A stretch of 62,631 nt of DNA from Acidiferrobacterales bacterium (GTDB lineage Bacteria > Pseudomonadota > Gammaproteobacteria > Arenicellales > Poriferihabitantaceae), in assembly GCA_019633985.1 (NCBI GenBank), contig JAHQWE010000105.1, forward strand, positions 1-62,631, given 5' to 3'. Positions 38,850 to 48,640 of this stretch are shown one piece after another (position 1 is the stretch's first letter; the number at the start of each line of letters is the position of its first letter). The position numbers and the translations under genes were made by a program. A model generated the notes under the pieces. The model ran no database searches and was not told where the DNA came from. It saw only the letters and a program-made list of their open reading frames with translations.

Positions 38850-39140
38850 TTTTTGTTTTTAAAGCTTTATATAACAACAGGTTGTGTTGTTAAGTTAATC
38901 TAATTATTTGCTAGATGAATTCAATCATTCATCTTCGCAAAATCAGAAAGAGCAGGAGGGGAAGAATTAAGAAACTGTGATATACCCAGGTGCCACGTGC
39001 ACCGACGTATTGCACGCCGACCTGATGGGCAAACTGGAACGCAAAAAGGTTGTTATCACAAACCCCTTCACGGGTGCAGGGCATTCACCTGCTGAGGTAC
39101 TGACATTTCTCCTTTCAGGCCAGGGCCCTTCAGAGACAAA
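38850..39140 (-). promoter_or_regulatory. rne leader with several stem-loops
   Basis: Perfect inverted repeats lie just upstream of rne: 38873-38891 (7-bp stem AACAACA), 38914-38933 (7-bp stem GATGAAT), 38989-39003 (GGTGC/GCACC) and GCAGG/CCTGC near 39076-39092. In E. coli the rne 5' untranslated region contains hairpins through which RNase E regulates its own mRNA. These could serve the same role, but I cannot match them to a known family and the transcription start is unknown. Confidence 0.5.
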
Positions 39141-40164
39141 GTGAAAAAGCGAAAATATGACGGCTAAATTAAAGCAATCAATGTCAGCGATTTTCTTGGA
39201 TTGGTTGAGAAAACGGGTCGGGTTCTTCGGCCAAGTAAGGCCACGGAGCTTTAACCTATCTCAAATTTTAATCCTGATCCAGTCGCGCAACGCCAGTTTG
39301 AAAAAGGGTGACTAATTCAGCTTTTGTTTCGCACCGAATGATCGATTAACGGTGACTTATCTTCACTTGTTGTCGAGGTTTCGCATTCCCGATGTCGAAA
39401 AACACGCTACCTGCGTCAACACAATATCTGTACTTTACTTCCTCTTGGTTTCTCAGTCGAAAAACGCAATAAGCTGCTTCCGCAGCAATACACTGACAGT
39501 GCATGCGTCACGATTTCCGATATTGACAACAACAGCTGGTTGTCGCTTCACATCATCGGTCGTCACTTCATGCCGCTTTGTGCACGACTGAGACAAAATC
39601 TTTAATCCAGTATGTACCCGACGCGTACCCCTTGTTCTCGTTGGGGTGTGACGTCATCGCAAATGTCTTATGTCGCCAAAAATCATTCGGCTGGTACATT
39701 TGCAACCCATTTCAGGATCGGTACTCTTAGGTCTCTTCTGACCTCGGGCTCTTTCGCCCAAACTACATTTATGAACGTGTCGTTGAAAAACCTTTCTTCT
39801 TCTTGACGTCGTTCAAAGTCAAACTTTTCTTGCGGCTGTGGTCTGAGTTCGGGTTAATCCCGGTATCTAGATCCAGCTGCAGTCGCTGCACAGCAATAGT
39901 CGCAAAACTGTCATGTGCTCGGAAATTGATGGAAGTTCAAAAACGATGGAACATCGGCGCCAATTTCTTGAGGGAAATCCTGATGGCTTACAACCGCCAA
40001 AAGCATCGCCCGCGACCGCCGGAATATAACAATTAGCGCGGGCGAACACAATCCAATGAGGTTGCCAGAATAGTAGGGCCGAGATCGCCGTCGAACTCAG
40101 CAATTTCACAGGCGGCACCTGTGAATTGGCGGCTTGAGCGGAGGTCCGAGCACGAGGGCAGTAT
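39141..40164. other. long non-coding stretch between rne and tRNA-Val
   Basis: About 1 kb without a convincing gene on either strand; the small open frames here lack family motifs and start signals. It holds several stem-loops, including GACAAC/GTTGTC at 39525-39544, CGGG/CCCG near 39849 and a strong 11-bp stem with one bulge around 40102-40127 (core TTCACAGG / CCTGTGAA). A 10-mer GTCGAAAAAC occurs twice, near 39394 and 39456. I do not recognise a known RNA. Confidence 0.5.
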
Positions 40165-40193
40165 TTGAATTAAACAGGTGGCCTGTGTAAACT
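40165..40193 (+). promoter_or_regulatory. promoter of tRNA-Val (and possibly thrS operon)
   Basis: TTGAAT at 40165-40170 and TAAACT at 40188-40193 are separated by exactly 17 bases, and a G+C-rich discriminator (CCGCGCTCCC) follows. The tRNA begins 13 bases after the -10 element. A GC-rich discriminator is typical of stringently controlled stable-RNA promoters. Confidence 0.6.
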
Positions 40194-40206
40194 CCGCGCT
40201 CCCGGA

Positions 40207-40283
40207 AGGCGCGTAGCTCAGTTGGTTAGAGCGCCACCTTGACATGGTGGAGGTCGTTGGTTCGATTCCAATCGCGCCTACCA
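40207..40283 (+). tRNA. tRNA-Val (GAC anticodon)
   Basis: 77 bases with all arms: acceptor AGGCGCG / CGCGCCT, D stem GCTC/GAGC, anticodon stem CCACC/GGTGG with loop TTGACAT (anticodon GAC), and T arm with TTCGATT. The CCA end is encoded. It lies 155 bases upstream of thrS and is probably transcribed with it. Confidence 0.96.
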
Positions 40284-40307
40284 GTTTTATTCCACTTCTA
40301 GGACTGA

Positions 40308-40423
40308 ACGATGCCTCGCATCGTGACTGCTAAAACGCTTTCAGAGGATAGATTCAGTCACTGATCGCGCAAAACTGCAGATAGCCATACAATATCAACC
40401 ATGCGCCCTTTGGTAGTGGGCGC
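40308..40423 (+). promoter_or_regulatory. thrS translational operator with tRNA-Thr anticodon mimic
   Basis: Two hairpins precede thrS. The proximal one (40403-40423) has a 6-bp stem GCGCCC/GGGCGC and loop TTTGGTAGT, 15 bases before the ATG. Within it, TTGGTAG reads like a 7-base anticodon loop with U33, anticodon GGU (Thr) and A37. The distal one (40308-40324) is a perfect 7-bp stem ACGATGC/GCATCGT with a 3-base loop. A GACTGA/TCAGTC pairing may enclose it. In E. coli, ThrRS binds an anticodon-arm mimic in its own leader and blocks ribosome binding; these features suggest the same control. Confidence 0.6.
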
Positions 40424-40438
40424 CACTGAACGAAGATT

Positions 40439-42367
40439 ATGCCGCAAATTACACTACCGGACGGTTCTGTCCGGAATTACGAATCATCTACTTCGATTGC
40501 CGATATCTCGGCTGACATAGGGCCAGGTCTCGCCAAAGCCGCTTTGGCAGGTGAGGTCAATAATGAGCTGGTGGATATGAGCGATCCTATCGATCACGAT
40601 GCCAGTATCAAGATCCTGACTGCCAAAGATGAAGCGGGTGTGGAAATCATTCGACATTCGTGTGCGCATTTGCTCGGGCACGCAATTAAACAGTTGTGGC
40701 CAGACTCTCAAATGGCGATCGGACCAGTCATAGATAATGGTTTTTACTATGATGTTGATCTAGGGAGACCGATAACAGAAGAAGAGCTTGAACAGCTCGA
40801 GAAAAGGATGGCTGAACTCGCTGCCACCAATTACCCAGTTATTAAGAAACGAGTGAGTTGGCAACAAGCCTGGGACACATTTGATGAACGGGGTGAGCCC
40901 TACAAGAAAGAAATTCTGGAAAGCGATATCAATCGCGACGATCACCCTGGCCTATACCATCACGAGGAGTATATCGATATGTGCCGGGGCCCCCATGTTC
41001 CGCACATGGGCTTTTGTCAGCACTTCAAGTTGATGAAGGTCTCGGGTGCCTATTGGAGGGGGGACTCGAAGAATAAGATGTTGCAACGTATATATGGTAC
41101 AGCCTGGCCTGATAAGAAGCAGCTAAAAACCTACCTCACTCAGCTATCTGAGGCGGAAAAGCGCGATCATCGAAAGATTGGCAAACAACTCAATCTCTTC
41201 CATATGCAGGAAGAAGCGCCCGGAATGGTCTTTTGGCATGACAAAGGATGGTCGCTTTACCAAGTTCTCGAACAATATATGCGCAGCGAACAACACGCTC
41301 GTGGGTACAAGGAGTTAAAAACACCGCAGGTCGTTGATTTCTCACTTTGGAAAAAGTCAGGGCATGCAGATAAGTTCGGTGACGATATGTTTGCCGTTGA
41401 ATCAGAAGGCAGAAACTACGCGCTAAAGCCGATGAATTGCCCTTGCCATGTCCAAGTGTTCAATCAAGGGCTGAAAAGTTACCGTGATTTGCCGTTGCGT
41501 TTTTGTGAGTTCGGTTCGTGTCATAGAAATGAATTGTCTGGTGCCCTCCACGGTTTGATGCGGGTAAGGGGTTTTGTGCAGGATGACGGCCATATCTTCT
41601 GTACTGAAGATCAGATTCAAAGTGAGGTTGCAGAATTTATTGATTTTCTGCATTCCGTCTATGACGCATTTGGCTTCAAAGACATAATTTATAGATTGTC
41701 TACACGCCCGGAAAATCGGGTCGGCAGCGACGAGGATTGGGATGCCGCAGAAGCTGCTTTGGCACAGGCACTTGACGCTAAAGAGTTACCCTGGGAAGAA
41801 CTACCGGGGGAAGGGGCATTCTATGGGCCGAAGGTGGAATTTTCTCTTCGAGATAGTATTGGTCGGGTTTGGCAATGCGGAACGGTGCAGGTCGATTTCT
41901 CTATGCCGGGCCGACTGGATGCCCAATATGTTGCGGAAGATGGATCTCGGAAAGTGCCGGTCATGTTACATCGCGCAATTCTTGGATCATTTGAGCGGTT
42001 TATTGGGATCTTGATTGAGCACCACGAAGGGCGCTTCCCAGTTTGGCTGGCTCCGACTCAGGCTGTACTTATGAATATTTCAGAGAAACAGTCGGCTTAT
42101 GTGGAGAAATTGCAAAAAACCTTGAAAAAACATGGGCTCAGAGTCGAAAGTGACTTGAGAAACGAGAAGATCGGTTTTAAAATCCGCGAGCACACTCTCC
42201 AGCGTATCCCGTATCTATTCGTCGCGGGAGACAAGGAAGTGGAAGCCGGTACCGTCGCCGTCAGGTCGAGAGAAGGAAAAGACTTAGGTTCTATGTCGAT
42301 CCAGGATCTCACTGTTCTACTGAATCAGAAATTTGATTCAACACCCACTTTGGAAAAAGACAATTAA
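40439..42367 (+). CDS. thrS: threonine--tRNA ligase
   Basis: ThrRS (642 aa) charges tRNA-Thr and edits Ser-tRNA-Thr. Domain order: an N-terminal TGS domain ([12 protein letters not shown]), the editing domain with [10 protein letters not shown] and CRGPHVP, the class II catalytic core with [10 protein letters not shown] (zinc cysteine), [12 protein letters not shown] and [23 protein letters not shown], and the anticodon-binding domain ([15 protein letters not shown]...). The ATG at 40439 fits the family N-terminus. It is followed by infC, rpmI, rplT, pheS, pheT, ihfA and merR, a conserved translation cluster. Confidence 0.97.
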   Translation: MPQITLPDGSVRNYESSTSIADISADIGPGLAKAALAGEVNNELVDMSDPIDHDASIKILTAKDEAGVEIIRHSCAHLLGHAIKQLWPDSQMAIGPVIDNGFYYDVDLGRPITEEELEQLEKRMAELAATNYPVIKKRVSWQQAWDTFDERGEPYKKEILESDINRDDHPGLYHHEEYIDMCRGPHVPHMGFCQHFKLMKVSGAYWRGDSKNKMLQRIYGTAWPDKKQLKTYLTQLSEAEKRDHRKIGKQLNLFHMQEEAPGMVFWHDKGWSLYQVLEQYMRSEQHARGYKELKTPQVVDFSLWKKSGHADKFGDDMFAVESEGRNYALKPMNCPCHVQVFNQGLKSYRDLPLRFCEFGSCHRNELSGALHGLMRVRGFVQDDGHIFCTEDQIQSEVAEFIDFLHSVYDAFGFKDIIYRLSTRPENRVGSDEDWDAAEAALAQALDAKELPWEELPGEGAFYGPKVEFSLRDSIGRVWQCGTVQVDFSMPGRLDAQYVAEDGSRKVPVMLHRAILGSFERFIGILIEHHEGRFPVWLAPTQAVLMNISEKQSAYVEKLQKTLKKHGLRVESDLRNEKIGFKIREHTLQRIPYLFVAGDKEVEAGTVAVRSREGKDLGSMSIQDLTVLLNQKFDSTPTLEKDN

Positions 42368-42428
42368 TTGTCTGCCCCTTCCTTTTGGGTTTCGGTACCA
42401 AATTTTAATGTGACAGAGGATCAAGGCT

Positions 42429-42947
42429 ATAGCTAAAGAAAAGCAACAGCGTATGAACGATCAGATCAAAAGTGATCCGATACGCTTAATTGATAGTGAG
42501 GGAAATCAGGTGGGAGTCGTCTCCCTTGCAGAAGCGCTCGAAAACGCTGCAGATGCAGACCTGGATTTAGTTGAAATTTCACCCAATGCAGACCCACCCG
42601 TTTGCAGGGTGATGGACTACGGTAAGTTTCTTTACAACGCGAGTAAGCAAAAGCACGAAGCGAAAAAGAAACAAAAGCAGATCACCGTCAAAGAGGTCAA
42701 ATTCCGTCCTGGTACCGATGTCGGCGACTATGAAGTGAAGCTTCGTAATCTCACTCGCTTTCTGGAAGCTGGCAATAAGACTAAAGTGACCATGCGTTTT
42801 CGTGGCCGCGAAATGGCACACAAAGAGCTCGGTCTCGAGATGCTCAAAAAGGTTGAGCAGGATCTAGCTGAGATCGCTTCTGTAGAGCAGGCTGCAACAA
42901 TGGAAGGGCGACAAATGGTCATGGTGATGGGGCCAAAACGAACCTGA
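42429..42947 (+). CDS. infC: translation initiation factor IF-3, non-AUG start
   Basis: IF-3 (172 aa from the proposed start) prevents premature subunit joining and proofreads the initiator codon. [24 protein letters not shown] and [13 protein letters not shown] are diagnostic. The first ATG (42453) has no Shine-Dalgarno. The in-frame ATA at 42429 has AGAGG 9 bases upstream and yields [12 protein letters not shown], which fits IF-3 N-termini. An ATC at 42420 is the other candidate. IF-3 genes of many bacteria start with AUU or AUC so that IF-3 represses its own synthesis. The exact start remains inferred. Confidence 0.9.
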   Translation: MAKEKQQRMNDQIKSDPIRLIDSEGNQVGVVSLAEALENAADADLDLVEISPNADPPVCRVMDYGKFLYNASKQKHEAKKKQKQITVKEVKFRPGTDVGDYEVKLRNLTRFLEAGNKTKVTMRFRGREMAHKELGLEMLKKVEQDLAEIASVEQAATMEGRQMVMVMGPKRT

Positions 42948-43151
42948 AGCCTTGGTTCTTCAGATTGCTTGAACATCTGTCGCAACGAATTTGGATGATT
43001 CCCTTATAGGGATGAATCTAAACCCTCCGAGTTAGAATGTCGGAGGCACACACGGCAAAAAGCAGTCTCTTCAGAACTGCCTTTGTCAATTTTACTGCGG
43101 AATATACGCGCATATAGTTGCGATGAAATACCGCCAAATACTGGAGCTAAA
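42948..43151 (+). promoter_or_regulatory. rpmI-rplT leader with stem-loops
   Basis: The 204 bases between infC and rpmI contain CTGAAG/CTTCAG at 42944-42963 (around the infC stop), CCCT/AGGG near 42993, a strong 7-bp stem CCTCCGA/TCGGAGG at 43024-43046, and GCAGT/ACTGC near 43062-43080. In E. coli and Bacillus, L20 represses this operon by binding leader RNA structures. The same role is plausible here but is not shown by sequence alone. Confidence 0.5.
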
Positions 43152-43349
43152 ATGCCTAAAATGAAAACCAACCGAGGCGCCGCTAAGCGCTTCAAGCGAA
43201 CTGCCTCGGGCAAGTTCAAACGTTCCCAGTCGCATTTGCGTCATATATTGACCAAGAAATCGACCAAACGTAAGCGTCAGCTGCGTAGCGGAGCCCTCGT
43301 CCATGCGTCTGATCACGCAATGGTCAATCGTATGTTGCCCTACAATTAA
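43152..43349 (+). CDS. rpmI: 50S ribosomal protein L35
   Basis: L35 (65 aa) is a small basic large-subunit protein. The start at 43152 ([24 protein letters not shown]) matches the family exactly; the frame is open 69 bases further upstream but those residues do not fit. [18 protein letters not shown] is also conserved. rplT follows after 11 bases. Confidence 0.97.
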   Translation: MPKMKTNRGAAKRFKRTASGKFKRSQSHLRHILTKKSTKRKRQLRSGALVHASDHAMVNRMLPYN

Positions 43350-43360
43350 GGAGAGAGCAG

Positions 43361-43720
43361 ATGCCACGCGTAAAAAGAGGTGTCCAGGCTAGGGCACGAC
43401 ACAAGAAAGTTCTGAAAGAAGCCAAAGGGTACAGTGGTGCTCGAAGCAGGTTATTTAAAACGGCGAAACAAGCGGTCGACAAAGCTGGGCAATATGCCTA
43501 TCGTGATCGCCGGCAGCGCAAACGACAATTTCGTGCTCTATGGATTGTCCGAATCAATGCAGCTTCTAGAGACAATGGTTTGAGTTACAGCCGTTTTATG
43601 GCTGGCCTGGCGAAAGCCGAAATTGCTCTGGATCGTAAGGTATTGGCAGATATGGCGATTCACGACAAGCCAGGATTCAGCGTTCTGGCTGAGAAAGCTA
43701 AAGCCGCACTCGCTGCGTAG
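43361..43720 (+). CDS. rplT: 50S ribosomal protein L20
   Basis: L20 (119 aa) is an early-binding 23S rRNA protein. [38 protein letters not shown] and [20 protein letters not shown] are family hallmarks. A good AAGGAG Shine-Dalgarno lies about 9 bases upstream. L20 is the known repressor of rpmI-rplT in several bacteria. Confidence 0.97.
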   Translation: MPRVKRGVQARARHKKVLKEAKGYSGARSRLFKTAKQAVDKAGQYAYRDRRQRKRQFRALWIVRINAASRDNGLSYSRFMAGLAKAEIALDRKVLADMAIHDKPGFSVLAEKAKAALAA

Positions 43721-43891
43721 CTTCAGCCGGCAAGGTCAAACCGTCCTGATTGGTCCTGGTTGTTAATGCCGTTGTGCTGACAATCGGGGCCGCGCCCGAC
43801 CCGCATTCCGGGTGTCAAATCCGGCACTCCTGTAAACGCGATGCATTTCTTATTTTACGCGAATTTTATCGCATAACTATCTGATTTATTG

Positions 43892-43920
43892 TTTAAAAAG
43901 ATAGACGTGTAAGGTATGAT
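43892..43920 (+). promoter_or_regulatory. putative pheST promoter
   Basis: TTTAAA at 43892-43897 and TATGAT at 43915-43920 are separated by 17 bases in the 286-base gap between rplT and pheS. A small hairpin GAGCAG/CTGCTC (43929-43942) lies downstream in the would-be leader. No Phe-rich leader peptide like E. coli pheM was seen, so pheM-type attenuation is not supported. Confidence 0.4.
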
Positions 43921-43988
43921 CTTGTTTTGAGCAGAACTGCTCTATGAGATAGTGTGACTGCGCACTTTCCTATATTTACCACTCCTGA

Positions 43989-45032
<1,044 letters not shown>

Positions 45033-45060
45033 ATGAAAAAATCTTTTTTATAAAAAAGCT

Positions 45061-47454
45061 ATGTTATTAAGTGAATCCTGGCTAAGAGAATGGGTTGATA
45101 CCGAACTCACGGTCGATGAGATTGCAGACAAACTCACTTTGGCCGGACTGGAGGTTGAAGGCATAGTGCCTGCTTCAGATTTTGGCGCTAAGAAAGCAAA
45201 TCAACGAAAAATTGTTGTGGGCCGAATTGATCGGGTCGATCCCCATCCGAATGCCGACAAACTTCGGGTTTGTCAGGTCAATATCGGTCGGCGGCAACTT
45301 CTTGAGATTGTTTGTGGAGCGCCGAATGCGCGCGTTGGATTGCTAATTCCGGTAGCGATGGTGGGCGCCCATCTTCCAGGGTTGGAAATTAAGACGTCCA
45401 GTATTCGCGGTGTGGAGTCCAGCGGGATGCTCTGCTCGTCTGCTGAGCTCGGACTGTCCGAGAGTGCCAGTGGATTGATGGAACTGGATAGCGAGGCTCC
45501 TGTTGGCGTGAGTCTATGGGATTATCTCGGCCTTGATGACAAGGTGATTGAAATAGATCTTACGCCGAACAGAGGAGACTGTCTTTGTGTACAGGGTATC
45601 GCTAGAGAAATTTCAGCGTTAACCGGTTGTCGTATGCGAGATACCGCTATTAAAAAGGTTGCGGCGAAATGTAAAACCAGCTTACCCGTAAAGCTTGAAG
45701 CGACTGATGGCTGTGCGAGATTTGCTGGACGTGCCATATTAAATATCAATATGGCCGCGCGTACGCCTGACTGGATGCAACAAAAGCTTTTGCGTAGTGG
45801 TGTTCGCAGTATTAATCCAGTAGTAGATATCACTAACTACGTCATGCTGGAGACTGGGCAACCCATGCACGGCTATGATTTGGATAAATTAAATGGCGGG
45901 ATCATCGTTAGACGTGCCAAAAAGAGAGAAAAGCTGAAGTTACTTGATGGATCAACGGTAACGATGAACGAACAAAACTTGGTGATCGCTGACGATCATC
46001 GTGCGGTGGGGCTGGCAGGTATTATGGGAGGCGACTTGACTGCCATATCAGATCAAACGGTTAACATATTTTTTGAAGCGGCGTTCTTCGCTCCTGGAGA
46101 CATAATTGGGAAAGCGCGTCAGTTTGGTATGCATACCGATGCTTCCCATCGTTTCGAAAGAGGGGTAGACCCAACGGGGCAAATCGTAGCCATTGAGCGC
46201 GCAACTGCTTTGCTGCTGGATATCGCTGGAGGAGTACCTGGTAAAGTTTGCCACGCCCTAGATCGGAAGGCACTTCCAAAAAATAAAACCATTACGCTGG
46301 ATAACAAAGAACTACCCAGGATGTTGGGCATTACGATTCCAGCGAACAGTACAAAATCCATATTAAGAAAACTGGGGATGGACGTCTCAGGTACTGCGAA
46401 CGCCTTCAAGGTAAAGCCGCCTGCATGGCGTTTCGATATTTCTGGGCAACATGACCTGGTCGAAGAAGTAGGTCGCTGTTATGGTTACGAAAAGATTGTT
46501 CCCAGAATGCCGTCTAGTGCTGCAAGAACTGGGGGGTACCTTGAGAGAGATGTTTCTCAATATGCGCTAAAACAGTTATTGACCTCACGGGGTTATTACG
46601 AGGCGATTAACTACAGTTTTATCGATCCGGAGCTACAGAAATCGGTGCTGGGCCTATCCGCTGGAATCAAGCTTCAAAATCCTCTGGCCGACAATATGTC
46701 TGAAATGCGCCAAAGTTTGATTCCAGGCTTGCTCAATAATCTTGCGAGAAATCAAAATCGCCAGGAGGACCGTATCCGTTTATTCGAATCTGGCACCGTT
46801 TTTTCCGGTAAGGGGAAAAAGCGCATCGAGATACGGAAGATTGCCGCGGTGATGAGCGGCACAGTGCTGCCTCGGCAGTGGGCAACGAGCTCCAGAGAGG
46901 TGGATTTTTACGACTTGAAAGGAGATCTGGAGGCATTGATTGATTTGGGAGCGAGTGGTAAAGCGATCGATTTTCAAAGATGCGAGCAAAATGGGCTTCA
47001 TCCAGGGCAGGCGGCTGATGTATTGATTGAGGGAAAGCGAGCAGGCTATATAGGCAGGCTGCATCCCGTTGTTCAGCAACAGTTGGACATTGACCGCGAC
47101 GTGTATGTCTTCGAAATTGATCAAGATATATTGACCAAAGCGACTCTGCCGGCATTTGCACCGTTGTCCCGTTTTCCTTCGGTAGAGCGCGATTTGGCGG
47201 TAGTGGTGAATCACGATGTAAGCGTTGAACAAGTGCTGAAAACCGTGAAAAACAATGCTGGAAACGATTTGAAGCGGTTGGAGTTGTTTGATATGTATCA
47301 GGGAGAAAGGGTTGAAAAGAATAAGAAAAGTTTTGCTTTCAGCTTGACGTTCCAGTCGGAATCAAGCAGTCTTAGGGCTGGTGATATTGATGAGATCACC
47401 GCTAAAATAATAACGGCTTTAGAAGAAAAGGTTGGGGCGCAATTGCGCGCTTGA
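45061..47454 (+). CDS. pheT: phenylalanine--tRNA ligase subunit beta
   Basis: PheT (797 aa) provides tRNA binding and editing. Domains in order: MLLSESWLREWVDTEL, an EMAP-type tRNA-binding domain (residues 40-150), B3/B4 editing domains (DITNYVMLETGQPMHGYDLDKL), B5 (near residue 405), the catalytic-like core (NPLADNMSEMRQSLIPGLL) and the C-terminal ferredoxin-fold anticodon-binding domain (FPSVERDLAVVVNHDVSVEQV). Length is standard. Confidence 0.96.
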   Translation: MLLSESWLREWVDTELTVDEIADKLTLAGLEVEGIVPASDFGAKKANQRKIVVGRIDRVDPHPNADKLRVCQVNIGRRQLLEIVCGAPNARVGLLIPVAMVGAHLPGLEIKTSSIRGVESSGMLCSSAELGLSESASGLMELDSEAPVGVSLWDYLGLDDKVIEIDLTPNRGDCLCVQGIAREISALTGCRMRDTAIKKVAAKCKTSLPVKLEATDGCARFAGRAILNINMAARTPDWMQQKLLRSGVRSINPVVDITNYVMLETGQPMHGYDLDKLNGGIIVRRAKKREKLKLLDGSTVTMNEQNLVIADDHRAVGLAGIMGGDLTAISDQTVNIFFEAAFFAPGDIIGKARQFGMHTDASHRFERGVDPTGQIVAIERATALLLDIAGGVPGKVCHALDRKALPKNKTITLDNKELPRMLGITIPANSTKSILRKLGMDVSGTANAFKVKPPAWRFDISGQHDLVEEVGRCYGYEKIVPRMPSSAARTGGYLERDVSQYALKQLLTSRGYYEAINYSFIDPELQKSVLGLSAGIKLQNPLADNMSEMRQSLIPGLLNNLARNQNRQEDRIRLFESGTVFSGKGKKRIEIRKIAAVMSGTVLPRQWATSSREVDFYDLKGDLEALIDLGASGKAIDFQRCEQNGLHPGQAADVLIEGKRAGYIGRLHPVVQQQLDIDRDVYVFEIDQDILTKATLPAFAPLSRFPSVERDLAVVVNHDVSVEQVLKTVKNNAGNDLKRLELFDMYQGERVEKNKKSFAFSLTFQSESSSLRAGDIDEITAKIITALEEKVGAQLRA

Positions 47455-47591
47455 TGCCATACGGAATGATTGATATCAGAACCAATCTTACAATGCTACG
47501 AAAGTTACTCTGGCTTCGATTAGAAGCCTCACGACTCGGAGATGCATTGGGCGAAAATGCCGGCCGAAGATAAAGACGAAGAGGAATTGAT

Positions 47592-47912
47592 ATGACAATA
47601 ACCAAAGCCGATCTTGGAAATACTTTGTTTGACGAAGTCGGTCTTAATAAAAGGGAAGCGAAAGATTTTGTGGAGCTGTTTTTTGAAAAAATCCGGCAGT
47701 CACTTGAGCAGGGAACTGCGGTAAAACTCTCTGGGTTTGGCAGTTTCACACTTCGTGATAAAACATCCCGCCCTGGAAGAAATCCCAAGACTGGTGAAGA
47801 AGTAGCCATATCTGCAAGGCGGGTAGTGACGTTTCGATCGAGTCAGAAACTGAAACACAGCGTGGTTGAGAATTCGTTTGAATTGACCCAGAAACTTGGA
47901 AGAAAGCGATAA
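47592..47912 (+). CDS. ihfA: integration host factor subunit alpha
   Basis: IhfA (106 aa) is the partner of IhfB (8216-8554). [38 protein letters not shown] and [45 protein letters not shown] are the alpha signature. GAGGA lies about 8 bases upstream of the ATG. The gene overlaps the merR start by one base (TAATG). Location after pheT is the conserved one. Confidence 0.96.
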   Translation: MTITKADLGNTLFDEVGLNKREAKDFVELFFEKIRQSLEQGTAVKLSGFGSFTLRDKTSRPGRNPKTGEEVAISARRVVTFRSSQKLKHSVVENSFELTQKLGRKR

Positions 47913-48289
47913 TGACCATGCTTGACCCCGCGGGTTTTGAATTACCGCCAATACCTAGCAAACGGTACTTTACGATCGGTGAAGTGAGTAAGCTCTGTGT
48001 GGTCAAACCACATGTGCTCCGTTACTGGGAGCAGGAATTTCCACAATTGAAGCCGGTAAAACGTCGTGGTAACCGGCGATACTATCAGCGGCATGAAGTT
48101 AAATTAATTAGACAAATCAGGAAGTTATTGTACGTCGAAGGCTTTACAATCAGTGGTGCAAGAACGCGATTAGAGCAGGTCGAAGCCGAGGGAGCGCCAG
48201 CAAGTCCATCAGCGATAGACAAGGAAGGCTCGAAACTGATTTCGCAATTAATCTCCGAGCTCAATGAAGTAAGCGACATTCTCAGTTAA
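47912..48289 (+). CDS. MerR family transcriptional regulator
   Basis: This 125-residue protein has an N-terminal winged helix-turn-helix of the MerR type: YFTIGEVSKLCVVKPHVLRYWEQEFPQLKPVKRRGNRRYYQRHEVKLIRQIRKLL (about residues 19-72). A short helical tail follows; there is no effector-binding domain or metal-binding cysteine set, so no ligand can be assigned. The gene downstream of ihfA is commonly a MerR protein of this short type in gammaproteobacteria. ATG at 47918 is an alternative start. Confidence 0.9.
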   Translation: MTMLDPAGFELPPIPSKRYFTIGEVSKLCVVKPHVLRYWEQEFPQLKPVKRRGNRRYYQRHEVKLIRQIRKLLYVEGFTISGARTRLEQVEAEGAPASPSAIDKEGSKLISQLISELNEVSDILS

Positions 48290-48298
48290 AATCCAGCC

Positions 48299-48326
48299 GC
48301 AATCGAGTGGTTCTAACTCCGATTGC
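48299..48326 (+). terminator. weak hairpin terminator after merR
   Basis: A stem GCAATCG/CGATTGC (extendable with one bulge) with a 14-base loop lies 10 bases after the merR stop and is followed by ATTTGTTT. It is the only terminator candidate between the translation operon and tRNA-Pro. Confidence 0.5.
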
Positions 48327-48365
48327 ATTTGTTTCAAAACTCATTCATCTGTAGTTTTCCTAATT

Positions 48366-48442
48366 CGGGGTGTGGCGCAGCCTGGTAGCGCACCGCAATG
48401 GGGTTGCGGTGGTCGGAGGTTCAAATCCTCTCACCCCGACCA
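48366..48442 (+). tRNA. tRNA-Pro (GGG anticodon)
   Basis: 77 bases: acceptor CGGGGTG / CACCCCG, D stem GCGC/GCGC, anticodon stem CCGCA/TGCGG with loop ATGGGGT (anticodon GGG), T arm GGAGG/CCTCT-type with TTCAAAT. CCA is encoded. A long inverted repeat begins in its last bases. Confidence 0.95.
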
Positions 48443-48498
48443 TTCCTGAAAAATCGCCTTCTCGTAAGAGAAGGAAGGGGATTTTTTAGGAATGGTCG
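48437..48498 (+). terminator. long inverted repeat at the tRNA-Pro 3' end
   Basis: Outer arms of 11 bp (CGACCATTCCT / AGGAATGGTCG) start inside the tRNA and are extended by a nearly perfect GAAAAATC / GATTTTTT; an inner 7-bp stem CCTTCTC/GAGAAGG has loop GTAA. The inner stem with the following T run (48482-48487) could end tRNA transcription, while the outer pairing would sequester the CCA end before processing. Confidence 0.6.
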
Positions 48499-48520
48499 AG
48501 ACTATGGAACCGAAGTGTGG

Positions 48521-48640
48521 TTCAAAATTTTGCATCGCTACATGGATGTAGCTTAGTAGAGCGATGCAGGAGCAATCGCCGAGGAGCAAAATTTCACAAT
48601 GCAGAGCATTGCCTGAAAGGCAAGGGCAGGATGCCCGGCG
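48521..48640. repeat. chain of short hairpins
   Basis: Consecutive perfect inverted repeats: AAATTTTGC/GCAAAATTT (48525-48594) enclosing TGCATCGCT/AGCGATGCA, itself containing GCTACAT-GG-ATGTAGC (48537-48552). Then come three tandem 5-bp hairpins with 3-base loops: AATGC-AGA-GCATT (48598-48610), TGCCT-GAA-AGGCA (48610-48622) and GGGCA-GGA-TGCCC (48624-48636). No gene is present. Confidence 0.75.

Noticed and set aside
39390..39800. Repeated GTCGAAAAAC and similar motifs as a possible CRISPR-like array
   Set aside because: Only two exact copies, irregular spacing and no cas genes.
39352..40036. Three small plus-strand frames (about 64-79 codons) in the rne-tRNA gap
   Set aside because: No motif, no ribosome binding site, and composition unlike neighbouring genes; treated as non-coding.
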